Part shown: one piece after another, positions 17,354-24,981 of the stretch
Position numbering within the stretch: position 1 is the first letter of the stretch
How the letters are laid out: every line of letters begins with the position of its first letter
IMG/VR virus record: IMGVR_UViG_3300027706_000027
Location: 1-39,945 of that record
Length of the DNA: 39,945 nt
Reading direction: 5' to 3' (one strand)
Source: a virus
Notes under the pieces: generated by a model
Databases searched by the model: none
Seen by the model: only the letters and a program-made list of their open reading frames with translations
Told to the model about the DNA's origin: nothing
Translations under genes and position numbers: made by a program

Positions 17354-17865
17354 GCGGCGTCTAAATCCTCTTGCCGCATCCCACTTTGTTCCATGACCCA
17401 CTGCGCAATATCCTGGATGATCGCGCCGTTGAGTTCTGAGACCACCTGATAATCGGCTAGGCTAAATAGTTTCGTCTCATCGCGCTTCATTTTGGCCGGA
17501 TTGCCAGGATCATCCGGATCAGGGATGGCGGCATAGAGCGCTTCAATGCACATCCAAATCATCAGCCTGCCGGTATCCATCTTCGTATTCATGGGCTTGC
17601 CAGGCTGCGGGTCCGGCACGGCCGCGGCATTGTAGCAGCGTCCCCGTTCCGCGGCGGTCAAGGCCCGCACAAAGACCCAACCCTCTTCTATGACCTCCCC
17701 CGCCGCATTCTTGACATCCCAATCCGGGAAGTGCAGCGGCTTCTCTGGTAGGTTCTTGCGCGTGTTGATAATGCGCTCTCTCAGCCGCTGGCTATAGGTC
17801 AGTCCTACGGTTGTGGTGCTGTTATGGCCGTTGTTATTGCTCATACGCTTGTCTTTGCGGCGCAT
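17302..17865 (-). CDS. Tail assembly chaperone (G-type)
   Basis: 187 residues from the ATG preceded by GAAAGAAGG; a second in-frame ATG lies seven codons later (SNNNGHNS). Helical, soluble protein, with LPEKPLHFPDWDV near the start and a helix-rich centre (DTGRLMIWMCIEALYAAIPD). This region resembles the substrate-recognition part of siphovirus chaperones that follow the tube gene. The -1 frameshift site lies 15 codons before its stop. It is positioned between tail tube and tape measure as expected. Confidence 0.88.
   Translation of the reverse strand: MRRKDKRMSNNNGHNSTTTVGLTYSQRLRERIINTRKNLPEKPLHFPDWDVKNAAGEVIEEGWVFVRALTAAERGRCYNAAAVPDPQPGKPMNTKMDTGRLMIWMCIEALYAAIPDPDDPGNPAKMKRDETKLFSLADYQVVSELNGAIIQDIAQWVMEQSGMRQEDLDAAKNGLSPVVETSGFTLS
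17347..17353 (-). other. Programmed -1 ribosomal frameshift site
   Basis: Minus-strand heptamer A-AAA-AAC is in the zero frame of the chaperone (codons GCA AAA AAC). After slipping, AAA AAA CGG is read. The heptamer obeys the X-XXY-YYZ rule and sits in the overlap of the two reading frames, so both its identity and its frame are right. Confidence 0.9.
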
Positions 17866-17885
17866 GGCACGCCGCCTTCTTTCAT

Positions 17886-18539
17886 TTAAATTCTGGCGCC
17901 CGTTGGGTAGTAGTACGGCGTCCCTGTGACCTGAAATGTCGCATCCTCGGTGATGAGCGCGTCTACGGGCGCCTTCTGAGGGGATTCTTTCAGATAGGCA
18001 AACATCTCCCAACGCGCCCCCAACGCGCCTTCTGTTGAATCAAGAAAGAGCAAGAGGACGAGCTTGGTCCCACTGGTAAGAAAGCCCGCAAAGACGCCAT
18101 CCACGTAGTAGCGCGCAACCTTCACGCTTAGGCTGCCAGTTGATGGCACATTGCTCTCCCAGCCAGAGCCAAAGACGATATAGGTATTCATCTTTCTGGC
18201 CGGTGAGAGTTCCCAGTTATAGCACAGCGCGGCTTGCGAAAAGGTCAAATAGTTCCCTGTCACACGACACTGTGTTCCGCTGGCTCGCGCGCTGTTGAAG
18301 ATGACCGCGCCGCCGACATACTGGAGTGTATAGGTACTGGCCGCTTGCGTGGTCCACGTCACGCCGTCGGGCGAGGTCTGGACAGTAAAGGCCGCGCTGT
18401 CATCCCAAAACCGCTTGGTGGTATCGGTGATGGAATACGTCGTATGGTCGCCTTTGTCGGTCATCGCCTCATTGGTAAAGGCCACGCTTGCCCCCGTGAC
18501 GTACACATCCCCATGTTCGCCCGTGATACGCGCTGTCAT
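17886..18539 (-). CDS. Tail tube protein paralog with N-terminal extension
   Basis: 217 residues with a GAGGAA site before ATG. Residues 1-105 are an added beta domain (VYVTGASVAFTNEAM, TVQTSPDGVTWTTQ, YVGGAVIFNSARASG). Residues 106-217 match the next-upstream tube protein: both have WELSPARKMN/WELSPAKKMN, IVFGSGWESNVPS/IVFGETWEDNVPS and PVDALITEDATFQVTG/AVDALITQDYTFQGTG. The extra domain may lie on the outside of the tube or at the terminator end. It is either a minor tube protein or a tube partner. Confidence 0.85.
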   Translation of the reverse strand: MTARITGEHGDVYVTGASVAFTNEAMTDKGDHTTYSITDTTKRFWDDSAAFTVQTSPDGVTWTTQAASTYTLQYVGGAVIFNSARASGTQCRVTGNYLTFSQAALCYNWELSPARKMNTYIVFGSGWESNVPSTGSLSVKVARYYVDGVFAGFLTSGTKLVLLLFLDSTEGALGARWEMFAYLKESPQKAPVDALITEDATFQVTGTPYYYPTGARI

Positions 18540-18551
18540 GTGTTCCTCGTA

Positions 18552-18941
18552 TCAAGTGTAGGTGAGCGCGCCTGTGCCCTGAAACGTATAATCCTGCGTT
18601 ATCAAGGCATCAACAGCGGTCTTCTGTGGCATTTCTTTGACGTAGGCCGTGCCGGTCCATTTGTGCGTGCCGTCAATATCTAATTCCATGGAGACAGGGG
18701 TATTGTTCAGGAATGCGGTGCGCAGCGCGTCTTGCCCGTTGGTATCGGAGGCAATCCAATAGCCTGAGCATTTGACCGACCAGTTGCCAGAGGACGGCAC
18801 GTTATCTTCCCAGGTCTCGCCAAAGACGATTGAGTTATTCATCTTTTTGGCAGGCGAGAGTTCCCAGGAGCCGATAAGTGCGACCGCCGTTGGCGTCCCG
18901 CCAATTTTGAAATTGCCATTTTGCCCCGTAATCGCAGGCAT
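18552..18941 (-). CDS. Major tail tube protein
   Basis: 129 residues starting at the ATG with AAAGGAGG, rather than the longer ORF reaching upstream into the neighbouring gene. It opens PAITGQNGNFKIGG, typical of tail tube proteins that begin with a short strand and a GxF/K motif, and carries the WELSPAKKMN / PQKTAVDALITQ signature shared with its downstream paralog. Its position between the tail completion gene and the chaperone fits the major tube subunit. Confidence 0.88.
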   Translation of the reverse strand: MPAITGQNGNFKIGGTPTAVALIGSWELSPAKKMNNSIVFGETWEDNVPSSGNWSVKCSGYWIASDTNGQDALRTAFLNNTPVSMELDIDGTHKWTGTAYVKEMPQKTAVDALITQDYTFQGTGALTYT

Positions 18942-18964
18942 CGCAGCAACCTCCTTTGTAGAAG

Positions 18965-19414
18965 CTAGCCAGCATAGATATGATAGGGGACAACCAGATG
19001 CTTGCTGATGCCATCGGGGTCCGCAATGGGGCCAAGGACGCCGCCGGGCGCCAGGAAGCAATGAAGGACAGAGAGGCCGCCAACGAGTGGCAAGGTTTGG
19101 CGATGGAGCAGCCGGTTCAGGCTGGCAAGGATAGAGTACAGTTCCGCAGGCGTATGCGCCTCAGACCAGCAGTGGATGGTGAAGGTATCCAGAAAACTGG
19201 TGCCATCAAAGGTATTGATGGATTGTTCATTGTTATCATCCCCCAGGATGATGTACGGCGCCGTCTGATTCTCGCTGACATCCCCGCCAAAAATGGCCGG
19301 ACGTGTTGTGTCCGTAACATCTTTGGCAAGCAGGCCAAGGAGAATACTATCCGCCAGCAAGACTTGAAGAATGGCTTGTTGGACGGGCCACAGGGTCGAG
19401 AACAGCGTACTCAT
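18965..19414 (-). CDS. Tail completion / tail terminator protein (DUF3168-like)
   Basis: 149 residues. The layout LFSTLWPVQQAILQVLLAD, then PYIILGDDNNEQSINTFDG, then LDTFTIHCWSE and a C-terminal SKHLVVPYHIYAG matches the DUF3168 tail completion family (signature 'P.p.V.iG......w......t..i.vWs'). It caps the tail at the capsid-proximal end. It lies 9 bases downstream of the gp10-like gene. Confidence 0.88.
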   Translation of the reverse strand: MSTLFSTLWPVQQAILQVLLADSILLGLLAKDVTDTTRPAIFGGDVSENQTAPYIILGDDNNEQSINTFDGTSFLDTFTIHCWSEAHTPAELYSILASLNRLLHRQTLPLVGGLSVLHCFLAPGGVLGPIADPDGISKHLVVPYHIYAG

Positions 19415-19423
19415 CGGCAGTTC

Positions 19424-19807
19424 CTAGACAACCTGGAAGATGTGCTTCACGCGCTCTAGCAGTTTGGCGGCATTGGCCGCAAAGGCCGGGCGGAGAAAGG
19501 GCCGCGCCCGCATCTTGCGCGTGCCCAATTCCACATACGGGCCATACTGGACGTTAGTAAAGACTTCCCCTGTCAACTCGTCAGGAAAGCGGGCTGCCAG
19601 GCTAGCCCGCAGCCGCCCGCCAACGTAGCCTTTTTTGTGTGTGCTTTCTGGCGTGCCTACGGGACAGGCGCGTTTGGCCTCCGTCTGGCACGTGAGTGTG
19701 GTGGCTTTGATGGCGGTACTCAGGCGCGTGCGGAGTTGGGGAGTCAGGTTCTGTACGGTGCGCAAGATGTCTGGCACACCGTTAATCGTAACCGTGATAG
19801 TGCTCAT
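19424..19807 (-). CDS. HK97 gp10-like minor tail / connector protein
   Basis: 127 residues from the ATG overlapping the previous stop (ATGA). The motif set TVQNLTPQLRTRLSTAIKATT, then RACPVGTPESTHKKG and VQYGPYVELGTRKMRARPFLRPAF is diagnostic of the HK97 gp10 family ('P.dTG.L..S......v.n...YA...E.Gt.....pfl.pal'). It connects the head portal ring to the tail during assembly. Confidence 0.93.
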   Translation of the reverse strand: MSTITVTINGVPDILRTVQNLTPQLRTRLSTAIKATTLTCQTEAKRACPVGTPESTHKKGYVGGRLRASLAARFPDELTGEVFTNVQYGPYVELGTRKMRARPFLRPAFAANAAKLLERVKHIFQVV

Positions 19808-20181
19808 TCGGGCTGGGTGGTCTCCTCTGCCAAAATCGACCATTCCTGATGCAGTTCCTCAACATCAGAAATGGAGCGAATGTTGTAGTAGCGGCCATCG
19901 TCATAGACCCGCATCTGCGGCGTATAGGTGAGATCAGGATTGTAGCGAATGGCAATCTGATACAGGCCGCGCCCTTCCAGCCGTTCCGCATGCAAGAGTT
20001 CGCGCCCGCCCAGCGGCTTGACGCTTGCCATCACGACCGTGCCGTTATAGCTGCTGGTGATTGTCTGGCCGCTAAAGGCATCTTGCCAGGTGCGTACCTT
20101 GCCCCCCCCGGCATCAACGGCATCAACCGGCTTCTGCAAGCAGATGGGCCGCCGGTACTTGCTGGGGTCTATCGGCTTCAT
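19804..20181 (-). CDS. Head-tail joining protein (SPP1 gp16 / phage_H_T_join-like)
   Basis: 125 residues; starts MKPIDPSKYRRPICLQKPV and continues with TWQDAFSG, ASVKPLGGRELLHAE, QIAIRYNPDLT and YYNIRSISDVEELHQEW. This is the usual order of the SPP1 gp16-like stopper family ('i....d..G..v..w.........a.i.p..G.E.......a......i.iRy...i......v......y.I..i.d......'). It overlaps both neighbours by 4 bases. Confidence 0.92.
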   Translation of the reverse strand: MKPIDPSKYRRPICLQKPVDAVDAGGGKVRTWQDAFSGQTITSSYNGTVVMASVKPLGGRELLHAERLEGRGLYQIAIRYNPDLTYTPQMRVYDDGRYYNIRSISDVEELHQEWSILAEETTQPE

Positions 20182-20825
20182 AACACCACCACCTTGTTGC
20201 GATAGGTATAGAGGTTGTCAGGGAGCGGTTGGCCGCGATGGTCATACATCCATGCGGCAGCATTGCATATATCCTGCCTGATGGAAGCTGGCACGGTATC
20301 TGCCGTATCGCCATAGCCCGCGACATACGTGACTCGGAAGCGGGGCAAGGCGCCCTTTGGAGCGGGATAGCTAATGCTCGGACTCCATTCACTAAACGCC
20401 GCGACACTCAACCACACGCGCCCAGGCTCACTATCCGTATCCGCCAGATAGTCTCCAAACGATTGATCGAGTTGGCCTGCGGTCAGCGTATGCCAGTTCT
20501 CGATCTGGATTTCAATTTCAACGGCGGTCACGCTCTGCAAGGGCGCCGCGTAGGGCAGATCAAGCGGATACCCAATCTCGCCTACAATGCCACTTATCCG
20601 CCCTACGGGCGCGCCGACCAGACTCAACGTGGCCTGGCAGGTCTGCGTAATCAGCGCCCGCCCTAACTTGCCTTCAACCCACTCGCGTGCTGAGGTAATG
20701 AGGCCACTGATGTAGCTATCATCGCTATTCCAGTTCACCCGCAAGAGCGCCTTCACCTCCTGCACCGTGACTGGCTCTATGGCGGGTTGGCTGGTGACTT
20801 TGAAGCGAATAACGTTGGTGCCCAT
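20178..20825 (-). CDS. Head-tail connector (HK97 gp6 / phiE125 gp8-like)
   Basis: 215 residues, AGGAGAG site before ATG. The N-terminal helical bundle EPVTVQEVKALLRVNWNSDD...ISGLITSAREWVEGKLGRAL is the gp6 adaptor signature ('vtleeaK.hLRvd...dd..i..li.aAr..vE...gr.l'). A longer beta domain follows and the C-terminal PASIRQDICNAAAWMYDHRG completes the phiE125 gp8 pattern. It forms the ring directly below the portal. Confidence 0.92.
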   Translation of the reverse strand: MGTNVIRFKVTSQPAIEPVTVQEVKALLRVNWNSDDSYISGLITSAREWVEGKLGRALITQTCQATLSLVGAPVGRISGIVGEIGYPLDLPYAAPLQSVTAVEIEIQIENWHTLTAGQLDQSFGDYLADTDSEPGRVWLSVAAFSEWSPSISYPAPKGALPRFRVTYVAGYGDTADTVPASIRQDICNAAAWMYDHRGQPLPDNLYTYRNKVVVL

Positions 20826-20857
20826 CAGCGGCTCTCTCCTGGTACCGTCATGACGCT

Positions 20858-21283
20858 TTACGAGGGTTCTGAGCTACCGGGCGCCGGATCGTTAGGCGGC
20901 GCCGCGCTTTTTTTAGACTTGGCCGGACTCTCAGCAGCAGGCGCCTCCATCGGGGGTTCGGCTGCTGGCGTCGGCGGTTCAACTGCTGCTTCAGAAACAG
21001 CAGCCGCTGTTTCCACTGGCGGCGTTGCTGGCGCCGCTGGCGGTACAGCCAATTCAGGAGTTGGCGGCGCTGGCGCTTCAGGAGCCACAGCAGGTGCGCT
21101 TTCCGACTCACGAAACGGCGCCTCTGCGATTTCCTCGGCCCAGCCTTCGCGCAAGAAGACGGCGGCCAGGTCATTGGACAGAGGAGGCGTACTGGTCAGA
21201 CTGTATTCCCCTCCTGCCTGATAGGCATAGACCTCGTAGCCGTCAGGACTCCCGTTCTGTGTTACTTTCATCCGCAGTTTCAT
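20858..21283 (-). CDS. Head-region protein with Pro/Ala/Glu-rich tail
   Basis: 141 residues; RBS AGGTGACGC before ATG. Residues 1-60 form a small beta/alpha domain (MKVTQNGSPDGYEVYAYQ, LAAVFLREGWAEEI) and the remaining 80 residues are a low-complexity Ala/Pro/Glu/Ser linker ending in Lys-Ser-Lys-Lys. It could be a capsid accessory or head-completion protein between capsid and connector genes. I do not recognise a family. Confidence 0.72.
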   Translation of the reverse strand: MKLRMKVTQNGSPDGYEVYAYQAGGEYSLTSTPPLSNDLAAVFLREGWAEEIAEAPFRESESAPAVAPEAPAPPTPELAVPPAAPATPPVETAAAVSEAAVEPPTPAAEPPMEAPAAESPAKSKKSAAPPNDPAPGSSEPS

Positions 21284-21290
21284 GCGTCAC

Positions 21291-21692
21291 CTATACCGGA
21301 TGATTGTGCGGATTGCCCAGAATGGCGCGCGTGCCATAGACCATGCCGGTGGTGCCCGAAGAAGTGACTTGCACCTCGACAAAGCGCTTGCTCCCGACAT
21401 AGCCCACCTTCTGGATTTTGTTTTGCCCCGCGCTGCTAGAGACCGCGGTAAAGGCGCCTAGCAGCGAACTAGCAGCAACCGCTGTATACGTGCCGTTGAT
21501 GGTATCGCACTCGTAGGCTGCTGGCGTGTGCGTTCCATCGGTGTAGGCGCCCGTCTCAAAGACCAGCACACAACTTTCATAGCCAGCGGTATCAATGCCG
21601 CTCGATTGCGCCTGATTGGTCTTGTAGACTGCCGGAACAATGTCCTGTACCTCTTTGATCTCGTGGTACAGGTCATGCGTAACTGATGCCAT
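21291..21692 (-). CDS. Small head protein, possible capsid decoration
   Basis: 133 residues, AAGGAG site. It begins MASVTHDLYHEIKEVQDIVPAVY and then is beta-rich (VLVFETGAYTDGT, KRFVEVQVTSSGTTG, GTRAILGNPHNHPV). It sits immediately after the major capsid gene, where many siphoviruses encode decoration or small head proteins, and the beta-rich composition fits. Assigned by position and composition only. Confidence 0.76.
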   Translation of the reverse strand: MASVTHDLYHEIKEVQDIVPAVYKTNQAQSSGIDTAGYESCVLVFETGAYTDGTHTPAAYECDTINGTYTAVAASSLLGAFTAVSSSAGQNKIQKVGYVGSKRFVEVQVTSSGTTGMVYGTRAILGNPHNHPV

Positions 21693-21767
21693 GATGGCTT
21701 GCTCCTTCTCGCTTCCCGCTGGCGGTCAGCAGATACCAACCGCCAGCAAGAAACAATGACTCGCTGA

Positions 21768-23033
21768 CTACGAGGTCGCAATCTTCATCAGCACAAACGC
21801 CTCATCATTCGTGACCTGCCCCCCCACACGCTCGCGCACCTGAATGCCAATCTGCCCGGTATCAGCGTACTTTTCCACCAGACGCTGGACACTCATCTGG
21901 AGACGGCGAACAATGGTGTACCCTTGCTTGAAGTCGCCAAAGATGATTGGGAACGCATTGGGGGCAACATCCGGCATGTCGGGAAACTCAGAATAGGGGC
22001 TGCCCAGGATGGTCGCAGGGTTGCCCGCATCAAAGGCGCCAAAGTTGGGCAGCCAGAGCGGACGCCCGTTGCTATCGGAGATGCCGCGAATGAGGCCCAG
22101 GGTCTTCCGGTTGAATCCAAAGCGGGCATTGGGCGCATAGGGGCTGGGCAGCTTATGCACCAGATTGTTGAGGCCCGCGTAGACGACGGTGCTGGCGTCG
22201 GTGCCAGGAACATAGTTTGCCAGGACATTCGCGTTGACGGTGATGCCTTCTGGCTGGCCGTTGCCAGTGCCTTTGACGAAGGCCGTACCTTCTGCCTTGG
22301 CAAATTGCTCCGCTACATCGTCTTGCACGACCTGATCCATGTTGAAGGCGGCGTCTTCCATCTGCTGCAAGCTGATGAGGACGGTCGCAAACAGTTCGTA
22401 GGTCGTCTGTTCTACCATACTATAGGCCAGCGTGCTGCCCGTGCCCGACTCAGATCGCGTGCCAATTTCTGAGACCCACTGCGCCGTGAGGGTTGCCGTC
22501 CTCTTTGGCCGCCAGACGGTGTTGTGGGTCGTCTGAATGACGTTGGCAAACTGGGCAACGGGCGAGACCAGCACGACTTTCTTGATGATGTCCGCGACAT
22601 ATTCAGGCGGCATGAGCAGATAGCCGCCAGCGGTGTTATCAAACAGGCTAATCGCCTTCTGTTCGAGGCCGCCGTCTTTGCCGCGATAGGCTTTGTTGAG
22701 CGCTTCCGTCCAGGCGTGCATCTCCTCCCTAGTAATGACCGGCTGGCCGTCGACGCCGTTCAGCATGCCATTGTTGGCAATGACTTTCAGGAAGGCTTTC
22801 CTGACAATGGAGGGCGCGTCATCCGGGCTGCCAGCACTGGTGCGGGGACGCTGCAACTTGAGTTCCAACTCGTCAACGCGCTTATTGGCGGCGTCCAGGG
22901 CGTTCTTGGTTTCCTGGTAGGCGTCGCCCCACTTTTTGATTTCAGCGTTCTGTCGTTCGATTTGCTCTAAGAGTTTGCTGCTTTCCTGGAAGAACTTCTC
23001 AAAGTCCGTCCGTTCAATGGTTGCGGTTCCCAT
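21768..23033 (-). CDS. Major capsid protein, HK97 fold
   Basis: 421 residues. Residues 1-90 are a long charged coiled coil (delta/scaffold domain, FFQESSKLLEQIERQNAEIK). The HK97 body runs from about 120: LFDNTAGGYLLMPPEYVADI, then ETA-like hinge segments, AFVKGTGNGQPEGIT (the familiar 'f..G.G...p.Gi' loop), LVHKLPSPYAPNARFGFNRKTL, GSPYSEFPDMP and FGDFKQGYTIVRRLQMSVQR, ending RVGGQVTNDEAFVLMKIA. The fused protease upstream overlaps its start by 20 bases. The N-terminal delta domain is presumably removed by that protease. Confidence 0.97.
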   Translation of the reverse strand: MGTATIERTDFEKFFQESSKLLEQIERQNAEIKKWGDAYQETKNALDAANKRVDELELKLQRPRTSAGSPDDAPSIVRKAFLKVIANNGMLNGVDGQPVITREEMHAWTEALNKAYRGKDGGLEQKAISLFDNTAGGYLLMPPEYVADIIKKVVLVSPVAQFANVIQTTHNTVWRPKRTATLTAQWVSEIGTRSESGTGSTLAYSMVEQTTYELFATVLISLQQMEDAAFNMDQVVQDDVAEQFAKAEGTAFVKGTGNGQPEGITVNANVLANYVPGTDASTVVYAGLNNLVHKLPSPYAPNARFGFNRKTLGLIRGISDSNGRPLWLPNFGAFDAGNPATILGSPYSEFPDMPDVAPNAFPIIFGDFKQGYTIVRRLQMSVQRLVEKYADTGQIGIQVRERVGGQVTNDEAFVLMKIATS

Positions 23034-24981
23034 CTAAAACTCCTGTGAGTGAGCGCATCCGCTCCAACGTGGCGTTGAAGGCGGCGGCAAGATCATTCGT
23101 CCCAGGAGTGGTCGGCTCTGGCGCCCCGGCTGGCGATGTGCCAGTGGTGTGCTGCGTGGCTCCGGCTCCAATTTTGGCGCCCTTGGCGCCTTTGGCGGGA
23201 TTATCGTTGTCGGGTGCATCGTCTGAAGTGTCCTCTTCTCCCTCATCCTGCTTGGGCGCGGACGGCTTCATTTTATCGAGCATGGCTCCCATAGCCTTAT
23301 GGGCGGTCTGCATATCCTTCATGGCAGCGCCCATATCGCTATGGAGGCTCTTCATTTGCTGATGATTGGCGGCGCTCATCACCCGGCCTTCCTTGACGCG
23401 CAAGGCGGCCAGGCGCGCGCTCATCATCCCGTAGTCATCATCATCGTCATCATCGGGGTCAAAGAAGCTGTCCCCATCGTCATCCATGATCGGCACAAAA
23501 TCAGCGGCAACGCTCTTGTCAACCAACGCCAAGACCGTCTCCGTGAATTGCTCTAAATCCTGCGCAATCATCTTATGAGCATCGGGAGCATCCTCCCCGC
23601 TGGGCGCCCAGCAACATTCCCGCATGTCCCGAATAATCGTTGCCACCAGGGCATCAAATGCGCTGGCCCACTCGTCCTGTAAATCCTCTTTCATCCCCGC
23701 CAGCGTGCCCGCATAGTCCTTATGCTGCTGCAATTGCGCAGTCAGATGCGAGCGATAATCCGCATGCTTCAACACATAGCGATAATCTTTGCGCGCCATA
23801 CGCCCACGCCTCGTTTTCTCGTCCTGTTCCCAGGGCGGCTTGATGGAATCATCGTCAAAATCTTTCGCCATTTTGTGATAATAGGCGGTCACTTTCGCTT
23901 TGACGCCTTCCTTGTCTGCTTCTGGAATATCCAGACCCGCGCGCCCACCGTCCAGCAACTCAGCCTTCTCAAAAATGGCGCGCGGGACCGCCTTCACTTC
24001 ATCGGAAATCAGGTCGCAAAAGAGCAACTTATACTTGCTCTGATCGTTGGCATCATCCCCCGGCGGCGTCCACATATGCACGCTCTGCCATTTGCTCTTA
24101 TCCCAGTTGTCCGTGCCGCCTGCCCATGCGAGCATGCGCTTATGCGCCGCCGCTCCATCCCAGGGATGCGTGCGGTCTGCCAGCGGCCAATTCAGAGAGC
24201 CGGATGCGCCTTTTTGCTCTGCCAGTACCTGACGAACCCTGGCATCAATCATGGCTTCCAACGCTTTGGAGTCCATCGGCGCGTCCTCCTGCGTAGTGTG
24301 GATATGGTCATGCGCTGGCGCTGGCGGTTGCACCGCTTTCAGCAGCAATTCCCACTCGGCTAAATGTTTTTGGAGCAAAGGAGCAATACTATCAGATTGA
24401 AAATGGCCGGAATGCAAAAGGGCCTGGACACGCTGCAATTGCGCGGCCAGGCGATCAATGGCGTCGGGGTTGTCTTTCAGGCCCAGCGTCGGCGTAAACG
24501 CATTCATCCCCCACGGAACAGAGCTAACCTCTAGCAAGGCCACTTCTTCCAGAAAGCGCACTTTCTGTCCCTGGAACTCCCCATAGCTGTGCTTGACGAC
24601 AAAATAGCCAATACTATGCTCGTTGATGATTTGCTCTTCATAGAGCAGCAGCACATCGCTCCCATAGCCCGTGCGGATAATCTTGCTTTCAAATTCCAGC
24701 CCGATTTGGTCTTCTTGCAGGACATGCGGCTTGCCAAGAATCATGTCCTTGTTGTGATCCCACAAATGCAGAATCCGATTCATGCCAGCAGGACCGGACT
24801 CTTGGAGCGTCTTCTTAAAGGCCGACGGACGCACAACGTCTGGGATCGGGTAATTATCATCCTTGATATTGAAGCTGCTGGCATAGGCGCAGACAATGCC
24901 CTGCTTCGCATCAACATCTTTGAGCCGGACAGGCAAGGAGCGTTGGATATTTTTGCGCTCGGTAAGCATGGGCATTGGCAT
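23014..24981 (-). CDS. Prohead protease fused to a scaffold-like C-terminal region
   Basis: 655 residues; ATG follows the portal stop directly. Residues 1-175 are an HK97-family prohead protease (U35): His76 in LHLWDHNKDMILG, Ser123 in NEHSIGYF and the Glu-containing strand LLEVSSVPWGMN. About 235-390 is a separate globular domain (SLNWPLADRTHPWDGAAAHK, WKSKW-like WDKSKWQSVHMWTPPG, VKAVPRAIFEKAELLDGG) seen in some phage protease or scaffold proteins. About 390-655 is a long helical and acidic region with a poly-Asp run (DPDDDDDDDYG). The size is about three times a stand-alone protease. The tail probably acts as internal scaffold. Confidence 0.92.
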   Translation of the reverse strand: MPMPMLTERKNIQRSLPVRLKDVDAKQGIVCAYASSFNIKDDNYPIPDVVRPSAFKKTLQESGPAGMNRILHLWDHNKDMILGKPHVLQEDQIGLEFESKIIRTGYGSDVLLLYEEQIINEHSIGYFVVKHSYGEFQGQKVRFLEEVALLEVSSVPWGMNAFTPTLGLKDNPDAIDRLAAQLQRVQALLHSGHFQSDSIAPLLQKHLAEWELLLKAVQPPAPAHDHIHTTQEDAPMDSKALEAMIDARVRQVLAEQKGASGSLNWPLADRTHPWDGAAAHKRMLAWAGGTDNWDKSKWQSVHMWTPPGDDANDQSKYKLLFCDLISDEVKAVPRAIFEKAELLDGGRAGLDIPEADKEGVKAKVTAYYHKMAKDFDDDSIKPPWEQDEKTRRGRMARKDYRYVLKHADYRSHLTAQLQQHKDYAGTLAGMKEDLQDEWASAFDALVATIIRDMRECCWAPSGEDAPDAHKMIAQDLEQFTETVLALVDKSVAADFVPIMDDDGDSFFDPDDDDDDDYGMMSARLAALRVKEGRVMSAANHQQMKSLHSDMGAAMKDMQTAHKAMGAMLDKMKPSAPKQDEGEEDTSDDAPDNDNPAKGAKGAKIGAGATQHTTGTSPAGAPEPTTPGTNDLAAAFNATLERMRSLTGVLDGNRNH

